Shown here: one piece after another, positions 46,871-58,142 of the stretch
Position numbering within the stretch: position 1 is the first letter of the stretch
How the letters are laid out: each line of letters starts with the position of its first letter
DNA from: Mesostigma viride
Lineage: Eukaryota > Streptophyta > Mesostigmatophyceae > Mesostigmatales > Mesostigmataceae
Assembly (NCBI GenBank): GCA_009746045.1
Contig: RPFO01002048.1
Location: 309,001 to 373,000 of the forward strand
DNA length: 64,000 nt
Reading direction: 5' to 3'
The notes under the pieces: model-generated
Database searches by the model: none
Seen by the model: only the letters and a program-made list of their open reading frames with translations
What the model was told of the DNA's origin: nothing
Translations under genes and position numbers: made by a program

Positions 46871-47509
46871 CTATGATATAGGGAAGAGGGGGGACAAGGG
46901 CGGGAGCAGGCGTACCTGGCTGGCGTCGGGGTGAGGGCGCTTGCCTTTTGATGCCGCGCCCACTGTCGCAGAGGTGCCGAGTTCCGCATCAGTGAGGTCG
47001 AGGTCTGTTGGCAGGCTGTCCGAGTCCTGGTCTGCTTCCCGCATGCCCCTGGGAGCGTGGTCGCTGGTGGGTGGGGCTGAGGCTGAAGGCGTTGGCGCGC
47101 CCGTCGAGGGGCGGGTCAGGGACTTGAACCGGTCGATGTCGATGCCTGACACGGCCAGCGCTTTGGCCAGTTTCACCGGGGCCCAACGGCAGCCGGTAAG
47201 GGGCAGCGCGTCACCCTTCTTGTGAGTGGTCGTGCAGGGGATAATGATCTGGATGGTGTGCCATCTGATGGTAGCAGTGGGCTCGATGGCCCGCGCACGC
47301 AGGGACGTGGTGGTGCTGTCTACCGTCACGATCTCGCTCATGCCCATGTCTCGCAGCTTCGTGGTGGCGTTCGCAAACATGTCTAGCGGCATGACGGGGC
47401 CGCGTCTGACGACAGCCCCCGTGGGTGACCACCTGGGAAGATATGGTTCCTGTGCCTCATTGAGAGGGCACAGGACGGTCTCCTGTTCCGCCGGGTAGGA
47501 AATCAGCAT
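46871..47509 (-). CDS. LINE ORF1 (5'-truncated)
   Basis: The frame is open from the edge of the target duplication. The first ATG is at 47509 (MLISYPAEQETVL), but homology probably began further upstream and was lost. The product is rich in Thr, Ala and Pro, with TIRWHTIQIIIPCTTTH (a beta-strand-like centre) and an acidic, disordered C-terminus ending before KGKRPHPDASQ. I see no RRM or zinc knuckle. In L1-like elements ORF1 protein binds RNA; that role is assumed here from position only. Confidence 0.55.
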   Translation of the reverse strand: MLISYPAEQETVLCPLNEAQEPYLPRWSPTGAVVRRGPVMPLDMFANATTKLRDMGMSEIVTVDSTTTSLRARAIEPTATIRWHTIQIIIPCTTTHKKGDALPLTGCRWAPVKLAKALAVSGIDIDRFKSLTRPSTGAPTPSASAPPTSDHAPRGMREADQDSDSLPTDLDLTDAELGTSATVGAASKGKRPHPDASQVRLLPPLSPLFPIS

Positions 47510-47566
47510 GGTCAGTTCCAAACCAAGCTGGGCGGTGCGCGGAATCTCCAAAAAACAAGAAATTTT

Positions 47567-48322
47567 ACATCATGCTGGATTCGAGTAGATCTCGCTAGAT
47601 CTCGCGAAAACAAGCATGTTTGCCACTAGTCGCAACCCCAGGGGGTCTCTAGGTTAGAAGTTACAGAGCCTCAAAAACGGTTAACTTAAAGGGTAGGTAG
47701 GTAGGGTGCCGGGCCGAAATGGGTTTTTTACAACAAAACACCTGGATTTTATGCTAACTCACTGTATGGTCGGAATTTGGAGATGGTCTGACGGACAAAC
47801 CAATAGAACTTGGCGAGCTGAACCCAAATCCGAGGTCAGAACTTTCACAGCTATCTTTTACTTACGTTGTAGGCCTTGTGTAAACCCATGGTGGCGGGTC
47901 CGCCACAGGCAGCCAAGCGCCCAGAGTCTGCCACGTGTTAGCAACCTAGCCACATGCTTCCCTTGCATCACGGAGCCTGCTGCAAGGCACGGAGCCTGCT
48001 GCAAGGTGAGGCAGCCACAGCAGGCATCGAGGACAAGGACCTAAGATAATTGCTGGGTCCGCCGCGGTGAGGGAACAACCGGCTTCCACGAACTTGGACA
48101 GGTTGGCAACCATCGGAGAAGCAACACTATTTTCCGGAATCCACATATAGCTGGCCCGGGACGGTGTCGAACATGGGGCCCAGGTGGTGTTGTCTGTCTC
48201 CAACGACTTCTTCAAATAGTCTGAGATATGAACAAGGCATGGCAGTACGATAGCCCATACCTTGTGAGATGGGTTGCGTCCTTGACTCGTTATGGCTAAG
48301 GAAAAGGGAAAAGGGAATTTGC
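47567..48322. other. intergenic DNA upstream of the disrupted gene
   Basis: It contains a short direct duplication, CACGGAGCCTGCTGCAAGG, at about 47969 and 47989. No gene or clear promoter motif is seen. Confidence 0.4.
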
Positions 48323-48846
48323 ATGACAGATGGGCCAAACGGTGATGAGGCGGATATTAGAAAGCTAGCATTTTCACGTCAATGCCCGCATTGCCTGAAA
48401 TCCATATCGTCTCCCATTTCCCTTCCTCATCTTGAATCGGCGTTCACCAAGCACCAGAATTCTAAAGAGTGTGTGAATGCCAAGGCCCAGAAGGAATTCG
48501 ATGCCGACAAAAGGAAGCATCCTGCACTGCTGCATGGCGCTTTCTTCAATCTATTTGCCAAGAAGCCACGGCAAGAGGGCGTTTCGCCCCCGCATTTTCC
48601 AGGTGCATTGCACGAGGGTGCACCGGATCCATCAAATGCGAGCACTGTTGGAAGTCTTGATCCTCCCCAAGCACCTGCGGATCGGGTACCCATCCCTTTA
48701 TCCGGTTTCATTGCTGGAGATGCTGCATGTGTATCTGTGTCTTCAGAGGAAGCACCGGACCACCTGGGAGATGATGAGCTTGTGAGCAGTCCCCTGATCG
48801 ACCGCCACGAGTCATTGCCCGTGGCACCTGCTTCCCAACCACGGCC
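48323..48846 (+). pseudogene. disrupted host-type gene, exon 1 first part
   Basis: The start is the ATG at 48323 (MTDGPNGDEADIRKL); an in-frame ATG at 48269 would add 18 residues. A Cys/His cluster, CPHCLKSISSPISLPHLESAFTKHQNSKEC (residues about 22-51), could be a BED- or C2H2-like zinc finger. A basic segment and a long Ser/Pro/Glu-rich linker follow. The frame is cut after QPRP by the copia element, which duplicated CGGCC. Joining 48846 to 59237 restores the frame (QPRPCAGFMMDVPD). I do not recognise the family. The finger and the later coiled coil suggest a DNA-binding or transposon-derived protein. Confidence 0.6.
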
Positions 48847-49447
48847 TGTTATATTGTGGGCTCGCAGTCACATAAAGTATTGGAATTTGGTTATGCTCGG
48901 AATTGGCTAAGTCCGGAGGTCAGCCGGCAGCGCCGCGTTGAGGTTTATTTGCTGGGCCGGCGGTCAGTGGGAATTTATGTGTACGGTCAGGCAACGGGTC
49001 GTAGGTTCTGGCTGTGGGCTATTTTGGGTTCTGGCCATTACCGTTCGTTCCGTGGGCAACCTTGGTTCCGTACCGTTTGTCCAGGCAAGCAGTGGGGAGG
49101 ATCTCGGTTGCGGTGCGTTATGTTGTGGAGTGTCGTTTGGGAATTATGTTGGTGTATTTCGGTTGGTTTGTACTTGGGTACGTTCTCAGGCCCACGCCGT
49201 TGCTCAGCGTTGGGTGAAGCCACAGAGCTACTCGCAGTGATGACCTACAGCGGAGCATTGAGTCAAAGCTGTTTGGCGGCGTGAAAGGCCGACACGCAGG
49301 AGAAAGCTTTGAATCACGTTGCAGCAAAATGCTGTCAATGGCCGACGTTGTCGACATGTCCGGGGCTGGGCGCTGAGCGAGTAATCTATTTTGTTACGTC
49401 TTTTTTTATTCGGAAATACAATACACTTAAAGAATTTTATTTTAACA
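48847..49447 (+). repeat. copia 5' LTR
   Basis: 601 bp, TG...CA ends, nearly identical to the 3' LTR. TGTACTAGGTTGGGG follows directly and is the position of the primer-binding site; I cannot match it to a specific tRNA. Confidence 0.93.
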
Positions 49448-49484
49448 TGTACTAGGTTGGGGCCGTAATTTTACAGCATAAAAC

Positions 49485-50713
49485 ATGGCAGCGTCAGCTG
49501 GGAGAAAACGGAAAGCAATTCATAGTGATCCGTCGACATGGGCCGCTGACCTACGAGCTGAAAAGGATCTGTTAGAACTATTTCGAAAGCGTGTAGGAAC
49601 CCTTGCTAGCGACGCACCCACGCTCGTAGTGCGTGACTATATAGAGAGAATAGAGGCTTTTCTGAAGGACCATGGTGAGAAGATCAGCAGTGTTTATTCG
49701 CTTTTCCGAGATGCCGGTTTGCTGAGCTGCGACAATTTCATTCTCGCATTTACTCTTCGAGCATGCAAGGATGAGAAGGTAAAACGGCGTCACATCCCAG
49801 GTAAGCTGCGTGAGGCGTTGTTGGAGTCGAAGGAGGGCACGACCTCTAGGCTATGCAGCATTTACACCTGGGTGCCACAACGGCCTTACTCACTCGATTT
49901 ACTCAGCCTTCGCAATTTGCGGAATGAGTCTGTGCTCAATGGACTAGAGGTGTCTGAGACAGCGGTGATAGACCGTTACGTGAGGATGGCCAAGGACCTG
50001 AATTTCCAGACTGTGATGGGAGCCCTGCGTGCAGGCCAAGCCAAGGATGACCTTACCAAGGCAATAGAGATCATTACCGGCCTGGTAGAAGGGGAGGAGA
50101 GGGACATGATTGCACAGCTGAGAGCCCAGGGCAAGCTGACCGAGTCTGGGTTGATGGCCCCTGCCCCTCCCCCAGCCGCTCCCAATTCTGTGCCCCTCCC
50201 TGCACCCTCTGTGCCAAGCACTGTTACCTCTGCCAAGCCACAGGATGCAACGGGCAAGGTTGCCGGTGTCAACAACAGCAAGCCTGCTGGAGTAGGCAAC
50301 GGTGGCAAGCAGCGTGGTGGAGGCCGTGCCCGTGGTGGTGGGCGCGGTGGCAGACGTGGGCTGTGGCAGGGCAGGCCATTGGTGCAGCAGCAGAGACAGC
50401 AGCAGCATTATGCCCCAGCACAGCAGGCAATACAGCCGCATTATGCTCACAGCCGCCGCAGCCGCAGCAGCAGTTTGCACAGCAGCAGCAACAGCGGCAG
50501 CCACAGAGGCAGGAGTCTGGTGCATGCTTCATATGCGGGAGAAAGGGTCACCTGGCACGCACATGCTACAATAGGCACGCTGACAGCATGCCAGCTCGCA
50601 GCAATAGCAATGCACAGGGCCCTGCCGTGTGTAACCGCTGCAAGCAGCCAGGACACTTTGCACGTGACACGCACCTGTGCCCGGCGGCCCAGAGTGGGGG
50701 CCGTAGGCAGTGA
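49485..50713 (+). CDS. copia gag with two zinc knuckles
   Basis: It starts at the ATG at 49485. The first ~270 residues are capsid-like and mostly helical (ADLRAEKDLLELFRKRVGTL ... ARAGQAKDDLTKAIEII). A Pro/Ala linker and an RGG-box stretch (GGGRARGGGRGGRRG, about 275-289) follow. A Gln-rich segment comes next, within which the frame moves by one base (between about 50360 and 50450). The shifted frame carries two zinc-binding motifs: CFICGRKGHLARTC (about 50526-50567) and CNRCKQPGHFARDTHLC (about 50634-50684). It ends at TGA 50711-50713. Gag would form the particle and bind RNA. The one-base shift may be a mutation or a sequencing error in the CAG-rich tract. Confidence 0.85.
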
Positions 50714-50717
50714 CTAG
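50711..50717 (+). promoter_or_regulatory. candidate stop-codon readthrough site between gag and pol (TGA CTA G)
   Basis: The zinc-knuckle frame of gag ends ...GGC CGT AGG CAG TGA CTA GGG, and the pol frame continues in the same phase without another stop. UGA followed by CUAG is a known leaky-stop context in several viral and cellular mRNAs. Single-stop separation of gag and pol with this context suggests translational readthrough as the way to make Gag-Pol. Confidence 0.55.
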
Positions 50718-53608
50718 GGTCCGGTGGTGAGGGTGAGGCAGCTGGTGATGTGCCAAATATGCGAGCTAGTGCGGGGCAGCACGGCTCGACCCCCCAGGCT
50801 AGCTCACCCCGCCTGGGTGCTCGCGTGGCAGCGCTAGATGAGAGCGCTGGTGAGGAGGGGGACCATGCAGAGCAGGGGGCAGTTGCAGTAGGGGATGAAG
50901 CACTGTCTCAGGGAACGAGGGAGAAGGGGGTTGGAGGAGGTACTGCAGGTGTACACACTGCAGTTCTGGACGGGCCACCGGTACGAAGGTCCTCCCCACA
51001 CCCGGGACCTCAGGCACAACAGTCTCAATGTCCATTGGAGGCAGGTGGTACACTCAGTGTACTTAACATGGCAATGAGGTTACACACACGGTTGGGTCAT
51101 GGCCACGCTGCAGAGCATTGGGCAGCATCACTGGGGTTTTCGGAGCTGGTGGCGACGTGCAGAGAGGTCTGGCAGAGGTGTAAGCATTGTCAGCGCAATG
51201 TGCCTAAGCCGCACAAGTTTCATGCACGTAGACCGGTGCTAGAGAGGGGCCCGGTGCAAGTGGATGTGCTCAAGTACGATGACAGGGAGTATGTGCTAGC
51301 GGTGGGGCGGTTCTCCAGGTTCAAGGCACTAGAGGTGTTGCCACGCAAGCACAAGGAAGAGCTGCTCACCAGCCTGCGCTTGGTAAAGGCCAAGTTTGCC
51401 GTGGTGTCAACTTTAGAGTGTGACCAGCAGTTCGAGTGTTGCATGAAGGAGCCGGGGTTTGAGCAGATTGTGGTGGCGGGTGCGGCAGATCACGAACATC
51501 AAGGGTTAGTGGAGAGACATATCAGGACCTCCAAGTTTGTGATGAGTGCTATGGCCAGGATGCGCTCGCTGTCGTACCGCGATCAGGCTCTGTTGTGCAG
51601 GCAGATAGAGGAGCACATGAATCACAGGGTGATGGTCAGGGTACATGTGGATGGTGAGGAGGTAGCCGTCACGCCCCATGGGTTGGAGATGGGCCTGCTC
51701 CCGCTGGAGGCGGTAGAAGCATACCGTGATTGGCTGTGTGACCGGTACCTCAGGCTGGTGGACATGGACCTGCGCAGGGGTGATGTGTACGTGCCTAGCG
51801 AGGGAGCAAGGGTGTGGGCGTACCGGGAGGGAAGTGCTTTGGAACAGGGTTTGTGGGAGGGCCCTGTTGTGGTCAAGTCAGTGGACGGTGACCACATGTT
51901 GGCGAAGGTTGGGCGTGAGGACCGCCGCTTCGACCGACTACTGGCGTGGAAACACTTGCGGCCGTACTACGAGGGGCTAGGTGCGCCAGCAGACCTGCCC
52001 CATGAGGAAGGTGCGATGGGCTCCAGCGCGCAGGCTGGAGGTGAGGCGGGGGACCCAGGGACGGCCGCAAGGGGGGTGAGAGAGGAGACGGGGCCTGATC
52101 AGCCTGCGCCCTCTCTTCCGTCGGATGGTGGGTTGCCACTGTCCAATGGCGGTCCAGCCAGTGTGGGACCAGGCGGGCTGGGGGTTGCCCCTTCCGCTGA
52201 TGGTCAGGAGGTGCAGCGCGCGACAATGTTTGCCCGTGTCATTGAGCGGCTGCAGGAAGCCCGGCGGGCAATCGCGGAACGCGAGCAGCCGGGGGGCACG
52301 TTACCACGGGCCGGCGGGGCGGGCAGGCCGTCGGCTGTAGGTGGGGCGCCTCAGGCCGGCGAGGGAGCCGTAGGAGGGCCACCACAGTCCAGCGAGGCCA
52401 ATGCAGGGCCAGCCGCAGGTGGAGAGGCACAGGCCGGCGATGCTGGCGCATCGACCGCAGGTGCGGGGCTACAAGCCGATGGCGCTGATGGGTCGGCTAG
52501 CACCCGGCGCGAGTCACTGAGTGGCGGTGATGGCTCCGAGGGCGGCGGCGACGTCGCAATGGAGGCTGGTAATGAGGTAGCCTCGGTGTCTAAGCTAGTG
52601 GATTTTCAGCAGGACGGGCTGGCTGGGTGTCGGTTGGAGGTGGATACTAATGCGGTGGTGTGCTTGCTAGGTGAAGGGGTAGCTAGGCACTTCCCGCTAC
52701 AACCGTCCAAGTGGAACTTTGTGGAGGACTTTTCTGGGGTGGTGCGCATGCCGGTAGTGGGCGAGGTGATGCTGACCATTCTTGGGCGTGACACTCCTTT
52801 CTGCGTGCTTGAGGGCTATGATGGGCCGGCGATTCTGGGGCTGCCATTTCTTAATCACCCTGATGTTGTGATCCAGAGCTCTAGTTTGACCAGGGAGGGC
52901 CATGGGTCGATAGAGTTGGAATCGTACAAGGCAGTGCAACCTCTCAGTCTCGTCTCAAGCACCGTGGCTAGGCTAGCAGCACTGACAGGGACAGAGGGTG
53001 TGGCGTGGGGAAAGGATCTCCCGCCAGCGGTAGACCTGGTCATGCCTGCGTTGTTGCATCCATCCAGCATCGGTATTACCAAGCGGGACATCGCTGCACA
53101 TTCTCCGATTGGCTATGAGAGGCTGGTACTAGAGATGTCGACGCAGAGTGGTTTCTCCAGCTGGTGGTGCGCGTTTCACAGGGCGCTGGAGGAGTGGCAG
53201 GGGTATGGTGTGTGTGAACCAATGGACAGTGTGCCCAAGGGGGCCAAGGTACTTCCTCTCAAGATGGTGTTGTCTCACAAGGTAAAGGCTGGGGTGGAGG
53301 TATGCTATGTGAGGCCGGTGTCGCAGGAGTTTTCGGGAACCAGTGAGCTGGCCAAGGAAGAGCTGTACACCCCAGGCCTGGCGTGGGATAGCTTCAGGAT
53401 TATCACCATGCTGTATCTCGGTTTCCTGGATGAGGGCAAAGACTATGGGTGTGCGTCTATTGATGTCAAGCGTGCTTTCCCTAACTCTAGCGAGGAGGTG
53501 GCGCGTGAGGTGTGGGAAGGCACGTCACCCCTGGTGGTCCAGACACCCTCGTTTTGGATGGAGGAAGTGAGGGCAGAATTCATGGGCTTGTTGAAGGCCA
53601 TAGAGGGA
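50714..53608 (+). CDS. copia pol, first part: integrase, protease-like domain, RT start
   Basis: Residues from the GTG at 50750. A disordered 100-residue head precedes the zinc-binding module, LHTRLGHGHAAEHWA ... CKHC (about 111-146). The integrase core has Asp in VQVDVLKYDD, Asp in TLECDQQFE and Glu in HQGLVERHIRT. A long Ala/Gly linker (about 415-610) follows. It leads to a retropepsin-like domain: RLEVDTNAVVCLL (about 628-640, D-T-N in place of D-T-G), a flap-like VVRMPVVGEVML and GPAILGLPFLNH (about 700). The RT begins at about 800 (AKVLPLKMVLSHKVKAG, SIDVKRAFPNS). The usual copia order is gag-protease-integrase-RT; here the protease-like domain is after the integrase. The frame is interrupted at GLLKAIEG by a TIR element. 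Confidence 0.85.
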
Positions 53609-54466
53609 CTGCATTGCATTACCGAAAGAGGCAACATTCGTTTCCCTTGAAAATTCAAGTACAACGGACGGCGCGCAAATTTCAGCGTACGGACTGATCC
53701 AGGACCGGATCGACCAAACCCGATCTGCCCAAATCTGCCCAAATCTTTCACTTCACGAGTCACTACCGGATCTGTACGGCACCTGCGGGCCGACTTCCTG
53801 ATTCCGTGGACTCCGAGCATAGAACATTTTTTTCTGAGACGGCAGGCTTAGTCTTTAAATTAGACCAACCTCGGGCAGTGTTCGATGGCATGGAAGCTCT
53901 TGCTGTCGTTTAAACGGCGCTGTCAATTAAGTCTGTTGGTTTTTAATTTTGACAGGACTCGCCCAGCATGTTTTCCGCATGTTTTTAGCTCCAGGAATTA
54001 TAACAGCTGTAATATCACCAGTGGAATGCGGGAGGGGAGGTCGGGCTTAAGGAAAACTTTCTTTCGTTGTCATGCCACCATTCAAGCTCCGTGGTTACAT
54101 GCACGACAGTGTAAGGCCCCTTCAAGAGAAGTTTCTGCGATCATAGACCGATAGTGCGCCACCGGTACTGGTAGAGAAATTTCATGCGTTTCTTGGAACG
54201 CCTATAGGCTTAATGACGGCTAGGCAAACGAGCTACTATCTCGCCCCGGCTAATCTATGAAACGTAAGTGTGCCGCCTTTCCCGTGCGCTTGCAAGTGTG
54301 GGGATCTCAGCGGGTCATTCGTTGTCACGTTTACGAAGCGTCTACCCATGTGTTCCATGGCAAACGCGGTGTGCCTGGCATCCGCAATGTGCTCTGAGCA
54401 TGGGTGTGTTCGGCATTGGTCTCGGCCGCAGCTTGTCAGGCCCTGAGTCGCGATGCACGAAGCACG

Positions 54467-54500
<34 letters not shown>

Positions 54501-55053
54501 ATGACTCTTTGTGTCCGTAGCCAGTGTTGCCGCTTTAGTTCTGATGTATGACTTGCATCGCAGCACTTTGATATCAACACGGCTCACATTACCAGATTAC
54601 TAGCAACACTGGTTACATGTTGCAAACTGCATTGGTATACAGATAATATTACAAATGCAAATAATCTGTACATAATATACAAAAGAGATGTCAATAATCT
54701 GCATTGAAGAAGATGCAGGTGTTTGACTGTGCATGGAGGCAAGAGCTGCTTGTTGATAGCAGCCACCGCCATGGGCTATGTTGTGTCGCTTTCACATATA
54801 TTTGCCCATCGTCATTTTCTTCAGCGCTGTAGTGCATGATGGCAGTGCCACAACAATCCATGCCAATGATTTGTCATGATGGGGGGAAAGGATGACATTT
54901 CTACCTGGCTGTTTGACACGTGCATGCTTGACTCGCTCACCCAGCCACTCCCTCCCTCACGCACCCACGCAAGCAAGCACACCCACATCCACACTGTCCC
55001 ACACACCCAAGCACGCACACCCACCCACCCAGACAGCCAGACACACACACATG

Positions 55054-55129
<76 letters not shown>

Positions 55130-57080
55130 CTCCACCCACCCACCCACCCACCCACCCACCCACCCACCCACCCACCCACCCACCCACCCACCCACCCACC
55201 CACCCACCCACCCACCCACCCACCCACCCACCCACCCACCCACCCACCCACCCACCCACCCACCCATCCACCCACCCACCCGCCCGCCCGCCCGCCCGCC
55301 CGCCCGCCCGCCCGCCGCCCGCCCGCCCGCCCGCCCGCCCGCCCGCCCGCCCGCCCGCCCGCCCACCCACCCACCCACCCACCCACCCACCCGCCCACCC
55401 ACCCACCCACCCACCCATCCATCAAACATGCATGCACGTCTAGTGTCTCTCCATTTGAGCACCTGTCCTTACACCCCCGCAGTGGCAGCCAAGCGAGGAA
55501 GCAACCAAGGGACCAAGCGAACCCCCCAACTGCCCGACATCACCGGAATGTACCGTCCGGAATGTTCGTATGGCACGTTAATTGCACAAATACCTGCCCC
55601 ACATTTTCTTCAACGCTATATAATGCATCATCGCAGTGCCACAACAATCTGGGCTCTGAGATATTGAATCATACGGGGGGGGAAGATGACAGGCATACCT
55701 GGATGTTTCACACGTGCATGCCTGAACGGCACATGGATTATGAAACAAATTGAAAGCACGGGCGCACAACATCAACCAATATCATAACTTATTTTACTGT
55801 ACAAGGTAATGTTCATTGGTACCACATGCATTACTGGACAACTTTGGAGTTGGGTTTGATATGGCCTGCAGGCTATCTATTGTGAAAACTGCAAGGCATG
55901 CTGGTATGGCTACTAAGTGGAACACCATGAATGGAATCCCTAGGAACACCAAGCCTAGTAATGTAAATTACAGGTGGCACAACTGGCACACACCACATCG
56001 TGGCAAATATAAGCCTGGACTGCAACAGATGATGGCATTTTCCTGTTATGGCATGGTCGATCGGAGGGAATTTTCAACTTTTAATGCCGATGGACAATGT
56101 GAAAGTTATTCCACATAGGGCGGCCCGGCACTCAGCTGCTAACGTCTAGCTGACAACAAGCTTCACGGCCGAATCAGGGATGCAGCGTCCACTATTAAAC
56201 CAAGGCATATGAAAAAAAATTCCTGCACAACGTCGGCTTACCGATGGTTGTGGTTAGCATGCGTGAACAAGAAGATTGTGTGGTTTGTACGCCAGTCTGA
56301 TCCGGCGACATGGCAGTGGCTGCCGGCCAGCACATGCGCATGCCATTCGACATGCTGAATGGGGGGCTGTGCGTTAAAATCAAAATGAACATGACAAACA
56401 TCTCATGTAAGAAATTTATATACAGCTTTCTGTCTCAAGCCAAAAAAGGGTGTGTCGTCATGCAATATATCAGTCCTGCCAGCCATAAACCTTAACTCCT
56501 AATCTGGAATTCACAATTGGCTTGTTTGAATCACACGCATAAACAAAGTAGTCGACACATGTCTACGGAAGCGGCATTTTGAACGTGAGATTGGATTGAT
56601 TCGCCGTTTGGTTAGTAAGTTTCCCAGACTGCCATCGCTAGCAAATTTACCATGGCTAGCAGGTGCTGCGGTGCATTTTTTTGCTTAGGCAACGGGACCA
56701 TTTTTCTTTAGTCTAGCGCAAAAAAGGCTAAGCATGGGCGGGTCGACATGGCGTCGCATGGGCCGTGAGGCCGGACTTGAACGGACGATAGTGTTGTACT
56801 AGTTCAGGCTGAAAATGATTCCACCGTTTTCCTTTTCTGATTCCACCGTTTTTCCTTTCCGATTCCTTGGATGAAATCTGGCCGAATCAGACAGAATAGT
56901 TCCTGCGGTGCCAAAAGGGCGGTTACGAAAATGTGTGGCTGGAGTTTGTGCGAAGGGTAACTACTTTGACTGGTGCGCACTTGAAACTAGTCGGCATTGC
57001 TAGATGCCGCGGGGGTACACTCCAACTTGAAAGCCGGACGTCTTGGGGGTCAAGGCCTGGCTTTCGGTAATGCAATGCAG
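53609..57080. mobile_element. 3.5 kb non-autonomous TIR element in copia RT
   Basis: The 20-bp perfect inverted ends are CTGCATTGCATTACCGAAAG (53609-53628; complement at 57061-57080). The flanks rejoin as RT codons (AIEG + SASIVW). No clear target duplication is visible. The interior has no recognised gene. It carries a (GT)n tract near 54468, the C-rich microsatellite at 55060-55425 and a diverged ~110-bp direct duplication (about 54832-54930 and 55607-55725) flanking that microsatellite. The superfamily is unknown. Confidence 0.72.
55060..55425 (+). repeat. compound (TC)n-(CCCA)n-(CCCG)n-(CCCA)n microsatellite
   Basis: (TC)n 55055-55126, (CCCA)n about 55134-55280, (CCCG)n about 55281-55362 and (CCCA)n 55363-55420. 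All Cs are on the + strand, so the - strand has long GGGT/GGGC runs. It resembles the tract at 13850-15272 in a different transposon. Confidence 0.95.
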
Positions 57081-58142
57081 AGTGCCTCGATTGTGTGGCG
57101 TATCACTTTGATGCGTGCTCTGTTTGAGCTGATGACATTCGAGGTATCCCCGTACGACCCTTCGTTGTTTGTGGCACAGACTCCCTCAGGTCCCTTGTTT
57201 GTACAATTGCATGGGGATGACCTGCGAGTGGTAGCACCCCGTGCTGTTCTGCATCAGTTCTATGCAGATCTCGCTAAGCGTTTCCCTGTGGGCGAGCTGC
57301 AGGTGGTGGACCAGCAGACTCCGCGTGTCTTCTGCGGTGTAGTGCAGACCCTGCGAGTGACGTCTGGTAGGCATCAGATGCACCTGGGTATTCCTGACAA
57401 GTATCGCGAGGAGCTGATGGGCTCGGTGGATGAGCTGTGTGGTAAGGGCCTGTGGAGCCGCCTGCGTGGCAAGCTAGGCTGGATGGCGGCAGTGTGTGCG
57501 CCCGATCTGGTGGTGCTGAGTAGGACGGTAGATGACGTGTTGTCGCAAGTCCATCCGTCGGTTGTGAGGCAGTATGTGGCCGAGAGCCAAGGTGTGGTGC
57601 TTTCTGGCCTGTCGGTCTCTCAGCCCGCTGTTCTTCACTGCTTTGCAGATACGTCGGGTGAGGGCAGGGAACTGACCAAGCTGAGGGCACGGATGGGTGG
57701 TCTGTTTGTGCTCTGTAACCCAGGGGGTCGGGGATCGCTGTGTGGGTGGTATTCGAGACTGTGCAGGCGTGTGGCAGTTGGCTCTGACACTAACGAGTGC
57801 CGTGGTGTGTGTGAGTGTATCAAGGCTTCACTGTACCTCGAGCAGTTCTTGCGCTGGATGGGCAAGTGGATGGGTGTCCGTTTGGTGCTGACGACAACTG
57901 TGCATACGGATAGCCAGCCGCTTGTGAGCTTTATCCTTAACAGCTTGTCCAGGACGCGTGACCTCGATTTCCTGCTGTTGAAGGAGCTGTCTTACGCGGT
58001 GAGCGTTCTCCATCTGCCGGGGAGGCTGAACCCGGCGGACGCGGTGACCAAGCTGTTTGCAGCAGCGCGAGAGCAGTATCGCATCTTGCGGATGGTGATG
58101 GCAGGTTCTCTTGGGGATCTGCGGGAGTTGTTGGTTGTTTGA
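57081..58142 (+). CDS. copia pol, second part: RT palm and RNase H
   Basis: It continues SASIVWRITLMRALFELM ... YDPSLFV. The RT catalytic motif reads LHGDDLRVV: both aspartates are present, but the usual Y-V before them is H-G. The thumb follows (ADLAKRFPVGEL ... FCGVVQTL). RNase H shows D in LHCFADTSGEG, E in SDTNECRGVCECI, D in TVHTDSQPLVS and the closing GRLNPADAVTKLF, the classic copia ending. The stop is at 58140-58142, then about 490 bases of non-coding DNA to the 3' LTR. Confidence 0.88.
   Translation, partial: SASIVWRITLMRALFELMTFEVSPYDPSLFVAQTPSGPLFVQLHGDDLRVVAPRAVLHQFYADLAKRFPVGELQVVDQQTPRVFCGVVQTLRVTSGRHQMHLGIPDKYREELMGSVDELCGKGLWSRLRGKLGWMAAVCAPDLVVLSRTVDDVLSQVHPSVVRQYVAESQGVVLSGLSVSQPAVLHCFADTSGEGRELTKLRARMGGLFVLCNPGGRGSLCGWYSRLCRRVAVGSDTNECRGVCECIKASLYLEQFLRWMGKWMGVRLVLTTTVHTDSQPLVSFILNSLSRTRDLDFLLLKELSYAVSVLHLPGRLNPADAVTKLFAAAREQYRILRMVMAGSLGDLRELLVV

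Larger units (their letters stand above)
42341..47549 (-). mobile_element. L1-type LINE, 5.2 kb, 17-bp target duplication
   Basis: Bounded by AAAAAACAAGAAATTTT at 42324-42340 and 47550-47566, the duplicated target. On the - strand the element starts GGAGATTCCGCGCACC inside the ORF1 frame and ends AATAAATATACCCATTTCCCCG without a poly(A) tail. ORF2 is intact. The first base already lies in ORF1 frame with no ATG, so the copy is probably slightly 5'-truncated, as usual for target-primed insertions. Confidence 0.85.

Noticed and set aside
54876-55667. Open frames of HPPT/RPPA or GGWV repeats around the C-rich microsatellite
   Set aside because: They are repeat translations present in several frames and both strands, with no conserved domain.
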